Part shown: positions 56,101 through 64,000 of the stretch, piece by piece
Layout of the letters: every line of letters begins with the position of its first letter
Position numbering within the stretch: position 1 is the first letter of the stretch
Source: JAUXFS01 sp963772635
GTDB taxonomy: Bacteria; Pseudomonadota; Alphaproteobacteria; Rhodospirillales; Defluviicoccaceae
Reading direction: 5' to 3'
Length of the DNA: 64,000 nucleotides
NCBI GenBank assembly: GCA_963772635.1
Contig: CAVYYK010000041.1
Location: forward strand, 62,001 to 126,000
Position numbers and translations under genes: made by a program
Notes under the pieces: generated by a model
Told to the model about the DNA's origin: nothing
The model's input: only the letters and a program-made list of their open reading frames with translations
Database searches by the model: none

Positions 56101-56521
56101 CGTTTTCCCTCGGGTTTGGCGATCGAGCCCCGGCGCCCCTGGAAAGTCCGACTCCGGAGGTGGGGCATTGATGACGATATCGGGACCGCAAAAATCGATT
56201 AAGGTCTTGATTCTAAACGAAACAAAAAAACACCGAAATCATCGTCAAAACTCGTCAAAACCCGGAAAACGTGCCTGCTTCCCGCGGGTCATCAATCGGG
56301 CGCGGGCCATCAACCGACGAGACAGGGGCACCTTACCGTCGCCGGCAAACGAACTCACCGACCCCCTTTACCATGAACAAGAACCATTTCTCCGTATATA
56401 TCCTCCCGCCGACGACCAGGGAAGGAAAATGTTCCTTTTTGCCCGAAAAGCGCCGCTTCCGGCCAACGGGAATCCCGAACGCCCGCTTTGAAAGCCGTTC
56501 CGGCTGCGTTAAGAAAGCGAC
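56101..56521. other. intergenic region, 421 bases, no gene seen
   Basis: This lies between the leftward hypX and a rightward unknown gene. I see no supportable coding region. It is AT-richer than its flanks around 56190-56260 and contains the direct repeat gtcaaaac at about 56244 and 56254. Promoters for both flanking genes are expected here, but none is clear enough to call. Confidence 0.45.
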
Positions 56522-57151
56522 ATGGGGCGGAAGAAGTTCAAGTATGCCGGGGACGCGGCGTTCAAGGCGTTTCTGCGTCGCTACGATTGCCCGACGCCGT
56601 TTCACGTGGTGCGGATGCGGTTCGTGGGGTGGGTCGCGAGCCCGGCGCTCGCCGCCAGTCCCGTGTCTATCATCGAGGCGTTGTGGCCGGAAGGGCTTCC
56701 GGAATTCGAGGGCGAGAGGGAAGCGGCGAAGTTCTTCGAGACGTTCGCCGGCCTGATCAACCACGTGAGCCGATATCAGAAGGGCATCCGGGTCAAGATG
56801 GCGAAGCTGCCGAAGCCGCGTGAAGTGGAAAACCTGGTAGGGGCGTTTCGCATTCGGGCCGAGGAAATCCGCGACGGGTTCTTCATAGGATATTGGGGAG
56901 ACCAGGAAGAGGCGCAAGCGCCGGAGGAGCAAGGCGCGTCGTTGCAGGAGCTGAAGGAATATGCCGCGGAATGCGATGAGGCCGTTGCCGAACTGCAGGC
57001 CTTGCCGGCCGGCGATACCAAGAGTGCATTGGCGGAATACGGGCAAGGGTTGGACGAGCTGACCAAGGATGCGGAGCGGGAACTCTCGTTTCTCGTGTGG
57101 GCCGCCATCGTGTTGCGGGCCGACGAGTCTGGCCGGTGGCGAATCGGGTGA
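56522..57151 (+). CDS. hypothetical protein, unknown family
   Basis: 209 residues: basic N-terminus GRKKFKYAGDAAFKAFLRRY, then FVGWVASPALAASPVSIIEA, FFETFAGLINHVSRYQKGIR and DGFFIGYWGDQEEAQAPEEQ. An acidic helical tail follows (ELKEYAAECDEAVAELQALP, DELTKDAERELSFLVWAAIV). No signal peptide or membrane segment is evident. The composition suggests a soluble alpha-helical protein. I do not recognise the family. It is six bases ahead of another unknown gene on the same strand, so the two form a pair. Confidence 0.7.
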   Translation: MGRKKFKYAGDAAFKAFLRRYDCPTPFHVVRMRFVGWVASPALAASPVSIIEALWPEGLPEFEGEREAAKFFETFAGLINHVSRYQKGIRVKMAKLPKPREVENLVGAFRIRAEEIRDGFFIGYWGDQEEAQAPEEQGASLQELKEYAAECDEAVAELQALPAGDTKSALAEYGQGLDELTKDAERELSFLVWAAIVLRADESGRWRIG

Positions 57152-57157
57152 CGAATC

Positions 57158-57946
57158 ATGGTGACGGAGGTCCGACTAACCTCGGAACAGGTCTACGCGC
57201 TGCTGGGCGCCGACTGGCTGGCCGATGGCCCGGTGCGGCTGAACACGGCGCTGACCCTGGACGACCTCTCGGGCTCGTTAGTCTCGAATCACGCCCGTTC
57301 GGTCATGGAACCCCTGGAGGCCAACGGCGGCGTCAAGCTGACCTCGACCGGCGCCTTCAACCGCAAGTTCGTCGCGCGGATGGTCGAGGATTTCCGTTGG
57401 CCGGGATACGAGCCGGAGAAGGTGTGGCGCTTCAACAGGGTCCTCAACGAGGCGGACTTCCCGCCGCTCAACTACCTTCATGCCATCCTCGACGTCGCGG
57501 GGCTGGCCCGCAAGTACAAGGGAACGCTTCGGGCGACGAAGAAGGGACGGTCGCTTCAGCGTCCCGAGGCGGCGGGGAAGCTGAACGCGGTCCTGTTCGA
57601 GGCCACCTTCCGGCGCTACAACCTCCGCTATCTCCAGCGATGGGTGTTCAAAAACGAGGACGACTTCCAGCCGCAGATCGCCGTGATCCTCTATCTGATC
57701 CGCGCCTTCCCGGCGGCGCCGCGGACCGCCGCGGAACTGTGCCGGGCGACGACCTTGCCGATCGAACCGTCGAGCGATCACCCATTCTACAAACCCGAGA
57801 ACGCGTTCGCATGGCAAGTGCTGACATACCTGGAATGGTTCGGGCTGATCGAACGGAGCGCCCGGGCAGCCAACGACGAGTGGTCCGACCCCCCGCTCTT
57901 CGCCAAGACACCACTGTTCGACCGCTTCCTCTCCTTCGCTATTTGA
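57158..57946 (+). CDS. hypothetical protein paired with the preceding gene
   Basis: 262 residues. Visible stretches are LTSEQVYALLGADWLADGPV, HARSVMEPLEANGGVKLTST, GAFNRKFVARMVEDFRWPGY and VWRFNRVLNEADFPPLNYLH. The motif LARKYKGTLRATKKGRSLQR looks like a winged-helix or nucleic-acid-binding segment ('...R.T.KGR.L'). The C-terminus has HPFYKPENAFAWQVLTYLEW and FGLIERSA, again winged-helix-like. It may be a DNA- or RNA-binding regulator, but this is a guess from pattern only. It converges with the GST 3' fragment. Confidence 0.7.
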   Translation: MVTEVRLTSEQVYALLGADWLADGPVRLNTALTLDDLSGSLVSNHARSVMEPLEANGGVKLTSTGAFNRKFVARMVEDFRWPGYEPEKVWRFNRVLNEADFPPLNYLHAILDVAGLARKYKGTLRATKKGRSLQRPEAAGKLNAVLFEATFRRYNLRYLQRWVFKNEDDFQPQIAVILYLIRAFPAAPRTAAELCRATTLPIEPSSDHPFYKPENAFAWQVLTYLEWFGLIERSARAANDEWSDPPLFAKTPLFDRFLSFAI

Positions 57947-57956
57947 TCTCCCCCAA

Positions 57957-58064
57957 TCACCCGAACTGCGGCGCGGTGCTGGCGAAGGCCGGGCGGGCGC
58001 TGATGTTGGCGAACCAGCGGCGCAGGTTGGGGGTGGCGGCGAGGACCTTCTCGCCTTCCGGGGT
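57957..58064 (-). pseudogene. 3' fragment of a glutathione S-transferase gene
   Basis: The last 35 codons read TPEGEKVLAATPNLRRWFAN and ISARPAFASTAPQFG, then stop. This is the C-terminal helix region of a GST. It has no GST sequence upstream of it. The matching N-terminal ~170 residues lie at 60638-61156 on the same strand and end at LHLAPIIAY, exactly where this fragment would continue. The two pieces are separated by a block with truncated HupE-like and NHL genes. Confidence 0.7.
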
Positions 58065-59176
58065 GCCGGAGAATGCCGACGACCAGAAGCTGACCGAGTT
58101 CGACTCCGACATTGAACGACAGCAGCGACAGCGAGAAAGTGCGAGTCCGGCGAACTGCAGATCTTGCTTGAGGGCGAAGGAAAAGCCGAAACCGTGGACC
58201 AAGCCGAAAAAGCCGGCGATCAGCCAGCGCCAGCGAAGACTGGCCTCGGCGTTCTGGCCGTTGCGGAGCGCGACGACGACGTTCTCCAACGCCATGTAAA
58301 CGATCGACAGCGCGATCAGCACTTCGACGAGGGGCGGAAACCATCTCCCGGCGGGCACGAAGCCCAACGCAGCGGCGATCAGGGTGATCGAGTGGGCGAC
58401 GGTGAACGCGGTAATGATCCCGATGAGGGTGCGGAAGTGGCGGAGACGAAACGGAGCCACCAGACAGAGCAGGAAAAGCAGGTGGTCGATGCCGTCGAGA
58501 ATGTGCTCGAAGCCGAGTTTCACGAAGGTCGATGCGGCCTGATACCAGCGGGGATCGAGCGCGATGACGCCGGCCCCGGCGTGGAACTCGAAGGCCCGGG
58601 TCGTTCCCTCGGGAGTGATGTAGCGGAGCACCATCTTGAGGCGGTCGCCGAGCCCCGGCGACAGCCGCATGTCGATGGAGAACCCGAACTCCTCGGAACG
58701 GATCGGATACTGGAGGTAGGCGTCGAAGTAGCCCTGGTTCCAGAAAACCCTGGTATCTTGCGGCAGCGGCGGTCCGAGGATGTTGACCGCGCCGTCTCGA
58801 AGGTCTCGAACGACGGATCGGACGGCTCCGAAATCCGCGTCGCAGCGGCGCCTTCCGGCGTGAGCTGGACGCCGTCCTCGAAGAACACGAACTCGCGCGC
58901 GACGATCTCGGCGGTTTTACGAAGCTTGTCGTCGATGCGGGCGAGGTCGATATAGCCCGGGTCCCCACTTCGGCAAGACTCATGTTCAGCAACAGGATCA
59001 AGCGGGATTCGAACGATGACGTGGAGACGGTCGCCGTCGGGCTTGACGAAGCCGTGGAGGATCGTCTGGGCTGGAATGTCGTGGGCGACAACGGCTTTCG
59101 GCAGGAGGGCGAACGCCAGGAGGATGGCGAAGAATGCAGCGGCCATTCCGTTTGCTCGGAGGCGCCGATCGGACAT
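58065..59176 (-). pseudogene. HupE/UreJ-family membrane protein, frameshifted and truncated
   Basis: The N-terminus has a signal/anchor (MAAAFFAILLAFALLPKAVV) and a soluble domain (HDIPAQTILHGFVKPDGDRL, GYIDLARIDDKLRKTAEIVA). The C-terminal part is hydrophobic with FVKLGFEHILDGIDHLLFLL, the His-rich HupE/UreJ signature, and ITAFTVAHSITLIAAALGFV. The frame changes near 58960 and 58985 (a compensating pair around LLLNMSL), 58795 and 58110. Similarity stops after NVGVELGQLLVVG, where GST sequence begins, so the last helix is missing. HupE/UreJ proteins are linked to nickel uptake for hydrogenase or urease. Members with an N-terminal soluble domain are less well characterised. From 59177 to 59442 I see no gene. 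Confidence 0.7.
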
Positions 59177-59442
59177 GTTCCCGTTCCCTCACGACCTCTT
59201 GTCATTTTTGTTCAGATGAATGTGACACATGCATCTGAGCGAGGCCATTCTTGGATTGAGATGCCCCGCATGCGACTATGCGGGGCACCAGCCATTTGGG
59301 GGAGGTGCATCGGGTTTGTGAACTTCCCGAGCACCTTGCCCCGGTCTTAAACGAACTCATCGTTACTGTGCATCGGTGAGCTCGGCTGAGGGAAAGTAAC
59401 AGCTACTTGTTCCCTCTCGTGTCGTCTCCCCGATGGTCAGAC

Positions 59443-60637
59443 CTACCGTCTACCATGAGAGTAGTTGTTCCGATGGTCAGAGTGGTCGTTCCCATGGTCC
59501 TTCTTCTCGCAGCTATCCGGCCCATAGCGGCGGAACTTCTGTGCGCGTTTTCCGGTATCGACTTCCGCTGTGTAGATGTTGCCCTTGGAGTCGGTTGCAA
59601 GGTTGTGGACCCAGTGGAACTGCCCCGCACTCCGACCGCCGTTTCCGAAGGTTCCAAGGATCTCAAGGCCTCTTTCGCTCAAGGATCCAAACCTTCTGGT
59701 TTGACCCGTCCGGATTATACAGGCAGCTTTGTTTCCTGTCGGCCGAGGTGTCCACATCCCAGGTGCTGCCGTTGCTGAGAGTCTCCTCCGCTATGAACTT
59801 CTCCTCGATGAAGCCGCACACGCCCTCGGCTTGGCCGGGGTTAGTCACACGGTAAACCGACAGTATTCTTATCGAACACCTGGATCCGATCATTGACGCG
59901 GTCGCACACATAGACCTTGTCTCCGACGATCCGAGCGCAGTGAACGGGATTGCGGAAACCAGGTGGAGATTCCATCGGCTATGTCTCGCGGTCGATCCGC
60001 GTACGGGCCCGGAACGCAGCATCATTGATCGGGTTTTGCCCATAGGCGCCCCAACGCCGCAGGTACAAGCCGTTGTCGGCGTCGACTACCACCACTCGAT
60101 GGTTGGTGTAGCCGTCCGCGATGTACAATTCGTTGGTATCGGGATCGACCTCCATGTCCGCCGGCGAGCGGAGCTGGGGCGTACCGTTGATACCGCCGTT
60201 GGTGTCGTTGCTGTTGGCCCCGGTTGCGCCGGGAGCGCCGATTTGGAGGACGAAGTCTCCGAGTTTGGTGAATTTGAGCACCATGCCGTCGGAGCGGCGG
60301 TCGACGCCCACGGAGCGGGATCGCCGCCGATCAATCCGACGCCGGGGTTGTTGGGGTCTTCGGTGCCATTCCCGTTTCCGGCGATGTAGACATAGTCGTT
60401 GTGGTCTACGTAGATGCCGTGCTCGCCGGCCGGCCACTGGCAATCGGGAGGAACACATACGTGTTCCAGGAATCCTGGATCGGCCGGACCTCCCCACGCC
60501 TGGAGCAGGTTGCCATCCGGATCGAACTGCATCACCGCCGGCGCCGGCAGACAGCACCCGGAGATCGGCCCAGAGAGTCTCGGTTGTCCGAGCACGTTGA
60601 CCGGACCGTCCCCGTAGTTGATGACGGCGTCGGTGCC
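59443..60637 (-). pseudogene. NHL-repeat beta-propeller protein, 5'-truncated and frameshifted
   Basis: Successive NHL blades are visible in three frames: VMQFDPDGNLLQAWGGPADP and HGIYVDHNDYVYIAGNGNG; then MVLKFTKLGDFVLQIGAPGA and SPADMEVDPDTNELYIADGY; then FRNPVHCARIVGDKVYVCDR and RIQVFDKN; then STWDVDTSADRKQSCLYNPD; and finally FGNGGRSAGQFHWVHNLATD and SKGNIYTAEVDTGKRAQKF. Frame breaks lie near 60310, 59990, 59850 and 59690. The first ~50 residues of this family, including any signal peptide, are missing because the gene begins abruptly at the GST junction. In intact form these are secreted six-bladed propellers of unknown role. Confidence 0.7.
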
Positions 60638-61156
60638 GTAGGCGATGATCGGCGCCAGGTGGAGATCGGCGAGGCTGAGGGCGCTGCCGGCGACGAACGG
60701 CTGGTTGCCGATCAGGCCTTCGAGCACGCCCAGGGCCTTGCGCGCCGCCGGCATCGCCGCCTCGATCGCGGCTTCGTCCGGGGTGCCGTTCATCATCGGC
60801 ACCACCAGGCGCTGGATGACGATCTGGCCGAGTACCGGCCCGTAGGTATAGCTGTCGACGATGCAGATGATCTGGGCCATCCGGGCGCGGGCGCGGACAT
60901 CTGCGGGCTGCAGCGCCGGACCGTCGAACGCCTCGTCGACGTAGCGGGCGATCGCAGCGGTCTCGTACAGCATGAAGCCGTCGTGCTCGAACGCCGGCAC
61001 CTTGCCGAACGGATGGCGCTTGAGATGCTCCTCCGGCATGCCCTGCATGAAATCGAACTCGCGAAGATCGTAGGCGACGCCCTTCTCCTCGAGGGTCATG
61101 CGGGTGGTGCGAACGTAGGTGCTGTATCCGGGCCCGTGAACGATCGGTGTGGCCAT
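60638..61156 (-). pseudogene. 5' part of a glutathione S-transferase gene, truncated
   Basis: The N-terminal thioredoxin-fold domain reads MATPIVHGPGYSTYVRTTRM, TLEEKGVAYDLREFDFMQGM, HPFGKVPAFEHDGFMLYETA (cis-Pro VPAF and the glutathione-binding ETAAI). The helical domain runs to AGSALSLADLHLAPIIAY. After this the sequence changes to an NHL-repeat protein, although the frame stays open for another 180 codons, producing a chimera. ATG 61156 is the probable start. The strong site ggggaggag abuts ATG 61162 but is six bases from 61156. The missing 3' end lies at 57957-58064. Confidence 0.8.
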
Positions 61157-61363
61157 GGTCATCTCCTCCCCAGAAGTTGGTTCTGATCGGTCTTCCTGCC
61201 TAGCAGGACGGCAGGGGGCAGGGAAGGGCTTTCCGAGCGCGCGCCGATCACATCCCGATGAGCGGACCGGCGGGTGGTCGGTTCGGGCAAGCCGCTGGAC
61301 GTGGTATCCGACAGGCTGTATGCAGGGGTCCATTCCGGAAATTCACAGCCAGGGGTCCGATTA

Positions 61364-61981
61364 ATGATCGGCGCGTTATCAGCAAACACCAACATCGGAC
61401 GACTTCGCCCGCCGCTCGTCGTCGTCGCCTTGACCCTCCTGTTGGCCGGGTGCGGCGTCAACACAATCCCGACGCTGGAGGAGCAGGCCAAGGCGGCCTG
61501 GTCGCAGGTGCTCAACCAGTACCAGCGGCGGTCCGACCTGATCCCGAATCTGGTGGAGACGGTCAAGGGCGCCGCCGATTTCGAGCGCGGAACGCTGACC
61601 GCCGTCGTCGAGGCGCGCAGCAAAGTGGCGCAGACCAACATCCCCGCGGACATCCTCAACAATCCGGGGGCGTTCAAGGCGTTCGAGCAGAACCAGTCGG
61701 CGCTGAGCTCGGCGTTGTCGCGGCTGCTGGTGGTGGTCGAGCGCTACCCCGATCTCAAGGCCAACCAGAACTTCCTCGCGCTGCAGTCCCAACTCGAGGG
61801 CACCGAGAACCGGATCGCGGTGGCCCGGCGCGACTACATCGAGACGGTCCGCCAGTACAACACCGAGCTCCGCACCTTCCCCGGACGGATCTGGGCGGCG
61901 ACCCTGTATAGCGACGCCAAGCCGATGGAAACCTTCACCATCGCCGAGGAAGCCAAGGAAGCGCCGAAGGTGAAGTTTTAG
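61364..61981 (+). CDS. lemA: LemA-family lipoprotein
   Basis: 205 residues from ATG 61364. The hydrophobic N-terminus PPLVVVALTLLLAGC ends in a lipobox (LAGC). The LemA domain follows: AAWSQVLNQYQRRSDLIPNL, VETVKGAADFERGTLTAVVE and NFLALQSQLEGTENRIAVAR, RDYIETVRQYNTELRTFPG. LemA proteins are helical, membrane-attached and of unclear function, and are nearly always followed by TPM-domain genes, as here. The ribosome site is weak (agggg, 10 bases upstream). It forms an operon with the next two genes. Confidence 0.92.
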   Translation: MIGALSANTNIGRLRPPLVVVALTLLLAGCGVNTIPTLEEQAKAAWSQVLNQYQRRSDLIPNLVETVKGAADFERGTLTAVVEARSKVAQTNIPADILNNPGAFKAFEQNQSALSSALSRLLVVVERYPDLKANQNFLALQSQLEGTENRIAVARRDYIETVRQYNTELRTFPGRIWAATLYSDAKPMETFTIAEEAKEAPKVKF

Positions 61982-62018
61982 GCCCGATCGATGATTCCTC
62001 GCCGGATCTCTCTGGCCC

Positions 62019-62744
62019 GTGGCCGCGACTTTGGCGTTGGTCGCCTCGGTCGTGTGGGCGGCGCTGACCTTTCCCGCACTCACCGGCCGGGTGGTCGACG
62101 ACGCCGGGCTGTTGACGCCGGCGGAGCGCCAGGGCCTGACCGACATGCTCGCGGCCTACGAGCAGAAAACGACCAATCAGGTGGTGGTGGTCACCCTCAA
62201 ATCGCTGCAGGGAACGTCGATCGAGGACTACGGCTACCAGCTCGGCCGCCACTGGGGGATCGGCCAGAAGGGCAAGGACAACGGCGCCCTCCTGATCGTC
62301 GCCCCCAACGAGCGCAAGGTGCGGATCGAGGTCGGCTACGGCCTGGAGGGCGAGCTTACCGACGCCGCCAGCAAGCTGATCATCGAGAACATCATCGTGC
62401 CGGCGTTCAAGTCCGGCCAGTTCGGTCCCGGGATCGTCGCCGGCACCGGCGCCATCTTGAAGGTCCTCTCCGGCGAACAGGTGGCGGTGCCGGCGGCGGC
62501 GAAACGCCGCGAGGTCGAGCGGAGTTCGGGCGGGTTCGGACCGTTGTTCCCGATGCTTCTGATCGGGGTGTTCTGGTTGTTTGCCGGCCGCAGGTTCATG
62601 GGCCGACGCCGGGGCGGGTTCTTTCCGATCATCTTCCCCGGTGCCGGCGGCGGCTGGGGCCGTCGCGGCGGTGGAGGTTTCGGAGGCGGGTTTGGCGGCG
62701 GGGGCGGCGGCTTCGGCGGCGGCGGCGCCTCGGGGGGCTGGTAG
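62019..62744 (+). CDS. TPM-domain protein with glycine-rich tail (YgcG-like)
   Basis: 241 residues as read from GTG 62019: hydrophobic N-terminus AATLALVASVVWAALTFPAL, TPM domain (TGRVVDDAGLLTPAERQGLT, VVVVTLKSLQGTSIEDYGYQ, DNGALLIVAPNERKVRIEVG), a membrane segment (FPMLLIGVFWLFAG) and a very Gly-rich tail (GGGGFGGGFGGGGGGFGGGG, ending SGGW). A better start may be ATG 61991 (MIPRRISLAR), in another frame; one inserted base near 62010 would join it to this gene. TPM proteins pair with LemA. Photosystem II repair is known only for the plant relatives. Location is probably the membrane with the tail outside. Confidence 0.88.
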   Translation: MAATLALVASVVWAALTFPALTGRVVDDAGLLTPAERQGLTDMLAAYEQKTTNQVVVVTLKSLQGTSIEDYGYQLGRHWGIGQKGKDNGALLIVAPNERKVRIEVGYGLEGELTDAASKLIIENIIVPAFKSGQFGPGIVAGTGAILKVLSGEQVAVPAAAKRREVERSSGGFGPLFPMLLIGVFWLFAGRRFMGRRRGGFFPIIFPGAGGGWGRRGGGGFGGGFGGGGGGFGGGGASGGW

Positions 62745-62746
62745 CG

Positions 62747-63364
62747 ATGGAAATGTTGACCGATAGCGACCGCCTGCGGATCGAAAAGGCGATCGAGGTC
62801 GCGGAGACCAAGACCAGCGGCGAGTTCATCACCGTCGTCGCCGGGGAGAGCGACGACTATCTGTACGTACCCACCCTGGCCGCCGCCTGCATCGTGTTCC
62901 TGCTGTCGGGCGCGGTGCTGATGTTTCCCCTCGGCTTTGGCCTGCTCGAGTTCTACGCCGGGCAGATCGTCGCGTTCATCGCGCTGGCGCTGGCGTTCCG
63001 CTGGCCGAGGGCGAAGATGCTTTTGGTGCCGCGGTCGGTGAAGCATCGCCGCGCCAGCCGTCTCGCCCGCCAGCTGTTCCACGATCTCGGCCTGTCGTCG
63101 ACCCGGGAGCGGACCGGGGTGCTGCTATTCGTCTCGGCCGCCGAGCGCTATGTCGAGATCATCGCCGACCGGGGGATCCAGCAACACGTGGACAACGCCC
63201 TCTGGGAGGGCATCGTCGCCGATTTCGTCCGCCGCGTCCGCGCGGGCAAGATCGCCGACGGCTTCGTCGAGGCGATCGAGGCGTGCACCAAGGTGATGGC
63301 CGAACACCACCCCTGGCAGCCGGACGACGTCAACGAGTTGCCGAACCGGCTGATCGAGATCTGA
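62747..63364 (+). CDS. second TPM-domain membrane protein
   Basis: 205 residues. MEMLTDSDRLRIEKAIEVAE and ETKTSGEFITVVAGESDDYL begin the TPM-like domain. Two membrane segments (LAAACIVFLLSGAVLMFPLG; IVAFIALALAF) interrupt it, and GVLLFVSAAERYVEIIADRG and HVDNALWEGIVADFVRRVRA complete it. This order is typical of the third gene of lemA-TPM-TPM clusters. It starts two bases after the previous stop. The function is unknown; it is probably part of one membrane complex with LemA and YgcG-like protein. Confidence 0.88.
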   Translation: MEMLTDSDRLRIEKAIEVAETKTSGEFITVVAGESDDYLYVPTLAAACIVFLLSGAVLMFPLGFGLLEFYAGQIVAFIALALAFRWPRAKMLLVPRSVKHRRASRLARQLFHDLGLSSTRERTGVLLFVSAAERYVEIIADRGIQQHVDNALWEGIVADFVRRVRAGKIADGFVEAIEACTKVMAEHHPWQPDDVNELPNRLIEI

Positions 63365-63394
63365 GAGAGTGCGGTCCGGGACGGCGCGGTGCGG

Positions 63395-63484
63395 TCAGAC
63401 TTCCAGGATCGCGACGGCGACCCAGGCGGCGCCGACAAGGGCGACGAGGAGAAACGCCCATCTCTCTCGGATGAACTGACGCAT
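63395..63484 (-). CDS. 29-residue single-pass membrane peptide
   Basis: The frame MRQFIRERWAFLLVALVGAA then WVAVAILEV and stop encodes a short basic N-terminus followed by one hydrophobic helix. This is a typical layout for small bacterial membrane proteins. A purine-rich gagagagagca lies directly before ATG 63484 and could act as a ribosome site. It converges with the TPM operon. There is no homology evidence, so the call rests on frame, composition and start signal only. Confidence 0.4.
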   Translation of the reverse strand: MRQFIRERWAFLLVALVGAAWVAVAILEV

Positions 63485-63782
63485 TGCTCTCTCTCATGCT
63501 CCACGGTCGTCTGCGGGGGAGGCAGTTTGGTCTTGTCGCTGATCAATATACTCCAAACGGGCTAGCTTTCTCAACCTCGAACCAAAAAGTGGAAAAGTAG
63601 CCGAAGGAGAGAATGCCCTGCGAGTTTGTCCTTTTTGTGGACCGGTTTCCCGGCGGTTGTGGAACTGGTCAAAAAAGCGAGAATCGGCACGAATTGTTCT
63701 GTTCACCGGGGCCTTGGTTGGAGGATAATACGGGTCCGAAGCGGGGCACGATGCGACCAACGGTCGCGCCAACAAGGGGGTC

Positions 63783-64000
63783 ATGATGCGGGCAATCTCC
63801 GGCAAATTACTGTCGTTCGTCGTTGTCGCGTTGCTGGTGCCGGGGCTCGCCTCGGCGGCGGTGGAGCGGCGCAAGTTCACGGCGCCGAACGGCTATTTGG
63901 TCGTCGAGGTTCTCGACGACGACCTGATCCATTTCGAGGCGTCGGCGGTGGGCGCCGGGCCGCAGACCAGCCAGGCGCTGTACACCTCGCCGATGGTGTT
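63783..64000 (+). CDS. exported protein, probable glycoside hydrolase N-terminus (cut by window end)
   Basis: 72 residues are visible: signal peptide MRAISGKLLSFVVVALLVPG and LASAA, then RRKFTAPNGYLVVEVLDDDL and IHFEASAVGAGP, LYTSPMV. A signal peptide followed by 'YLVVEVLDDDLIHFE' resembles the N-terminal beta-sandwich of secreted GH31-type TIM-barrel hydrolases. This is a recollection-based guess. ATG 63783 and the adjacent ATG 63786 are both possible; aaggggg lies a few bases upstream. The stretch 63485-63782 ahead of it has no gene I can support. Confidence 0.5.
   Translation, partial: MMRAISGKLLSFVVVALLVPGLASAAVERRKFTAPNGYLVVEVLDDDLIHFEASAVGAGPQTSQALYTSPMV

Noticed and set aside
57957..58670. 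A single intact HupE-like gene ending at 57957
   Set aside because: The last 35 codons are a GST C-terminus (NLRRWFANISARPAF), not HupE sequence. The frame joins two genes.

Overview
The window is GC-rich and gene-dense. It looks like an alphaproteobacterial chromosome, probably Rhodospirillales or a relative. This is inferred from the gene order secA / parvulin / argJ / mutT, the yfgM-bamB-der block, alphaproteobacterial-type serC-serA, cobD, and large zinc-ribbon/cyclase/AAA/TPR regulators. I see no rRNA, tRNA, transposase, CRISPR array or origin.

Layout. 0-6.3 kb: a Kef-type antiporter, then an accessory islet with a PIN-RHH toxin-antitoxin pair, two HigA fragments, an unknown gene and a HEPN-like remnant, then a broken acyl-CoA synthetase. 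6.4-12.1 kb: secA diverging from parvulin-argJ-mutT. 12.1-16.7 kb: a decayed region (multiply frameshifted cyclase/AAA/TPR gene, small cytochrome c, 5' stub of another cyclase, frameshifted DUF6134 gene). 16.9-26.3 kb: mostly intact housekeeping genes (cupin, cobD, marC, lipoprotein, thioredoxin-like, yfgM-bamB-der, and serC-serA in convergence with der). 26.5-31.9 kb: a defence/addiction islet with a deleted higB plus intact higA, brnT-brnA, and a TIR-NTPase-TPR gene whose C-terminal half is eight near-identical 138-bp repeats with 1-bp length changes. The islet also holds a repeat-rich non-coding stretch. 32-37 kb: SLC13-type permease, cyclic-nucleotide-binding protein, and a large ABC exporter with degenerate ATPase motifs. 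37.4-52.7 kb: a surface-glycan locus with methyltransferase, FkbH-like protein, four glycosyltransferases and a polysaccharide deacetylase. It runs with start/stop overlaps into a complete peptide/oligosaccharide-type ABC importer. 52.8-61.2 kb: broken cytochrome P460, methyltransferase, frameshifted hypX, two unknown genes, and a glutathione S-transferase gene split by a block carrying truncated HupE-like and NHL-repeat genes. 61.3-64 kb: lemA, two TPM-domain genes, a 29-residue membrane peptide and the start of a probable glycoside hydrolase.

How the genes work together. The clearest functional unit is 39.98-52.68 kb. Assembly enzymes, a deacetylase and an importer share one strand with overlaps of a few bases, suggesting synthesis and uptake or recycling of a glycan or glycopeptide. 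The most unusual locus is the TIR-NTPase-TPR gene. It has the domain order of prokaryotic NLR-like immune proteins, a near-identical repeat array, and two toxin-antitoxin loci beside it.

Caution: more than twenty single-base frame changes split otherwise well-conserved genes across the window. Many could be errors in a draft or metagenome assembly. Entries typed pseudogene are genes that are broken as read here. Some may be intact in the organism.
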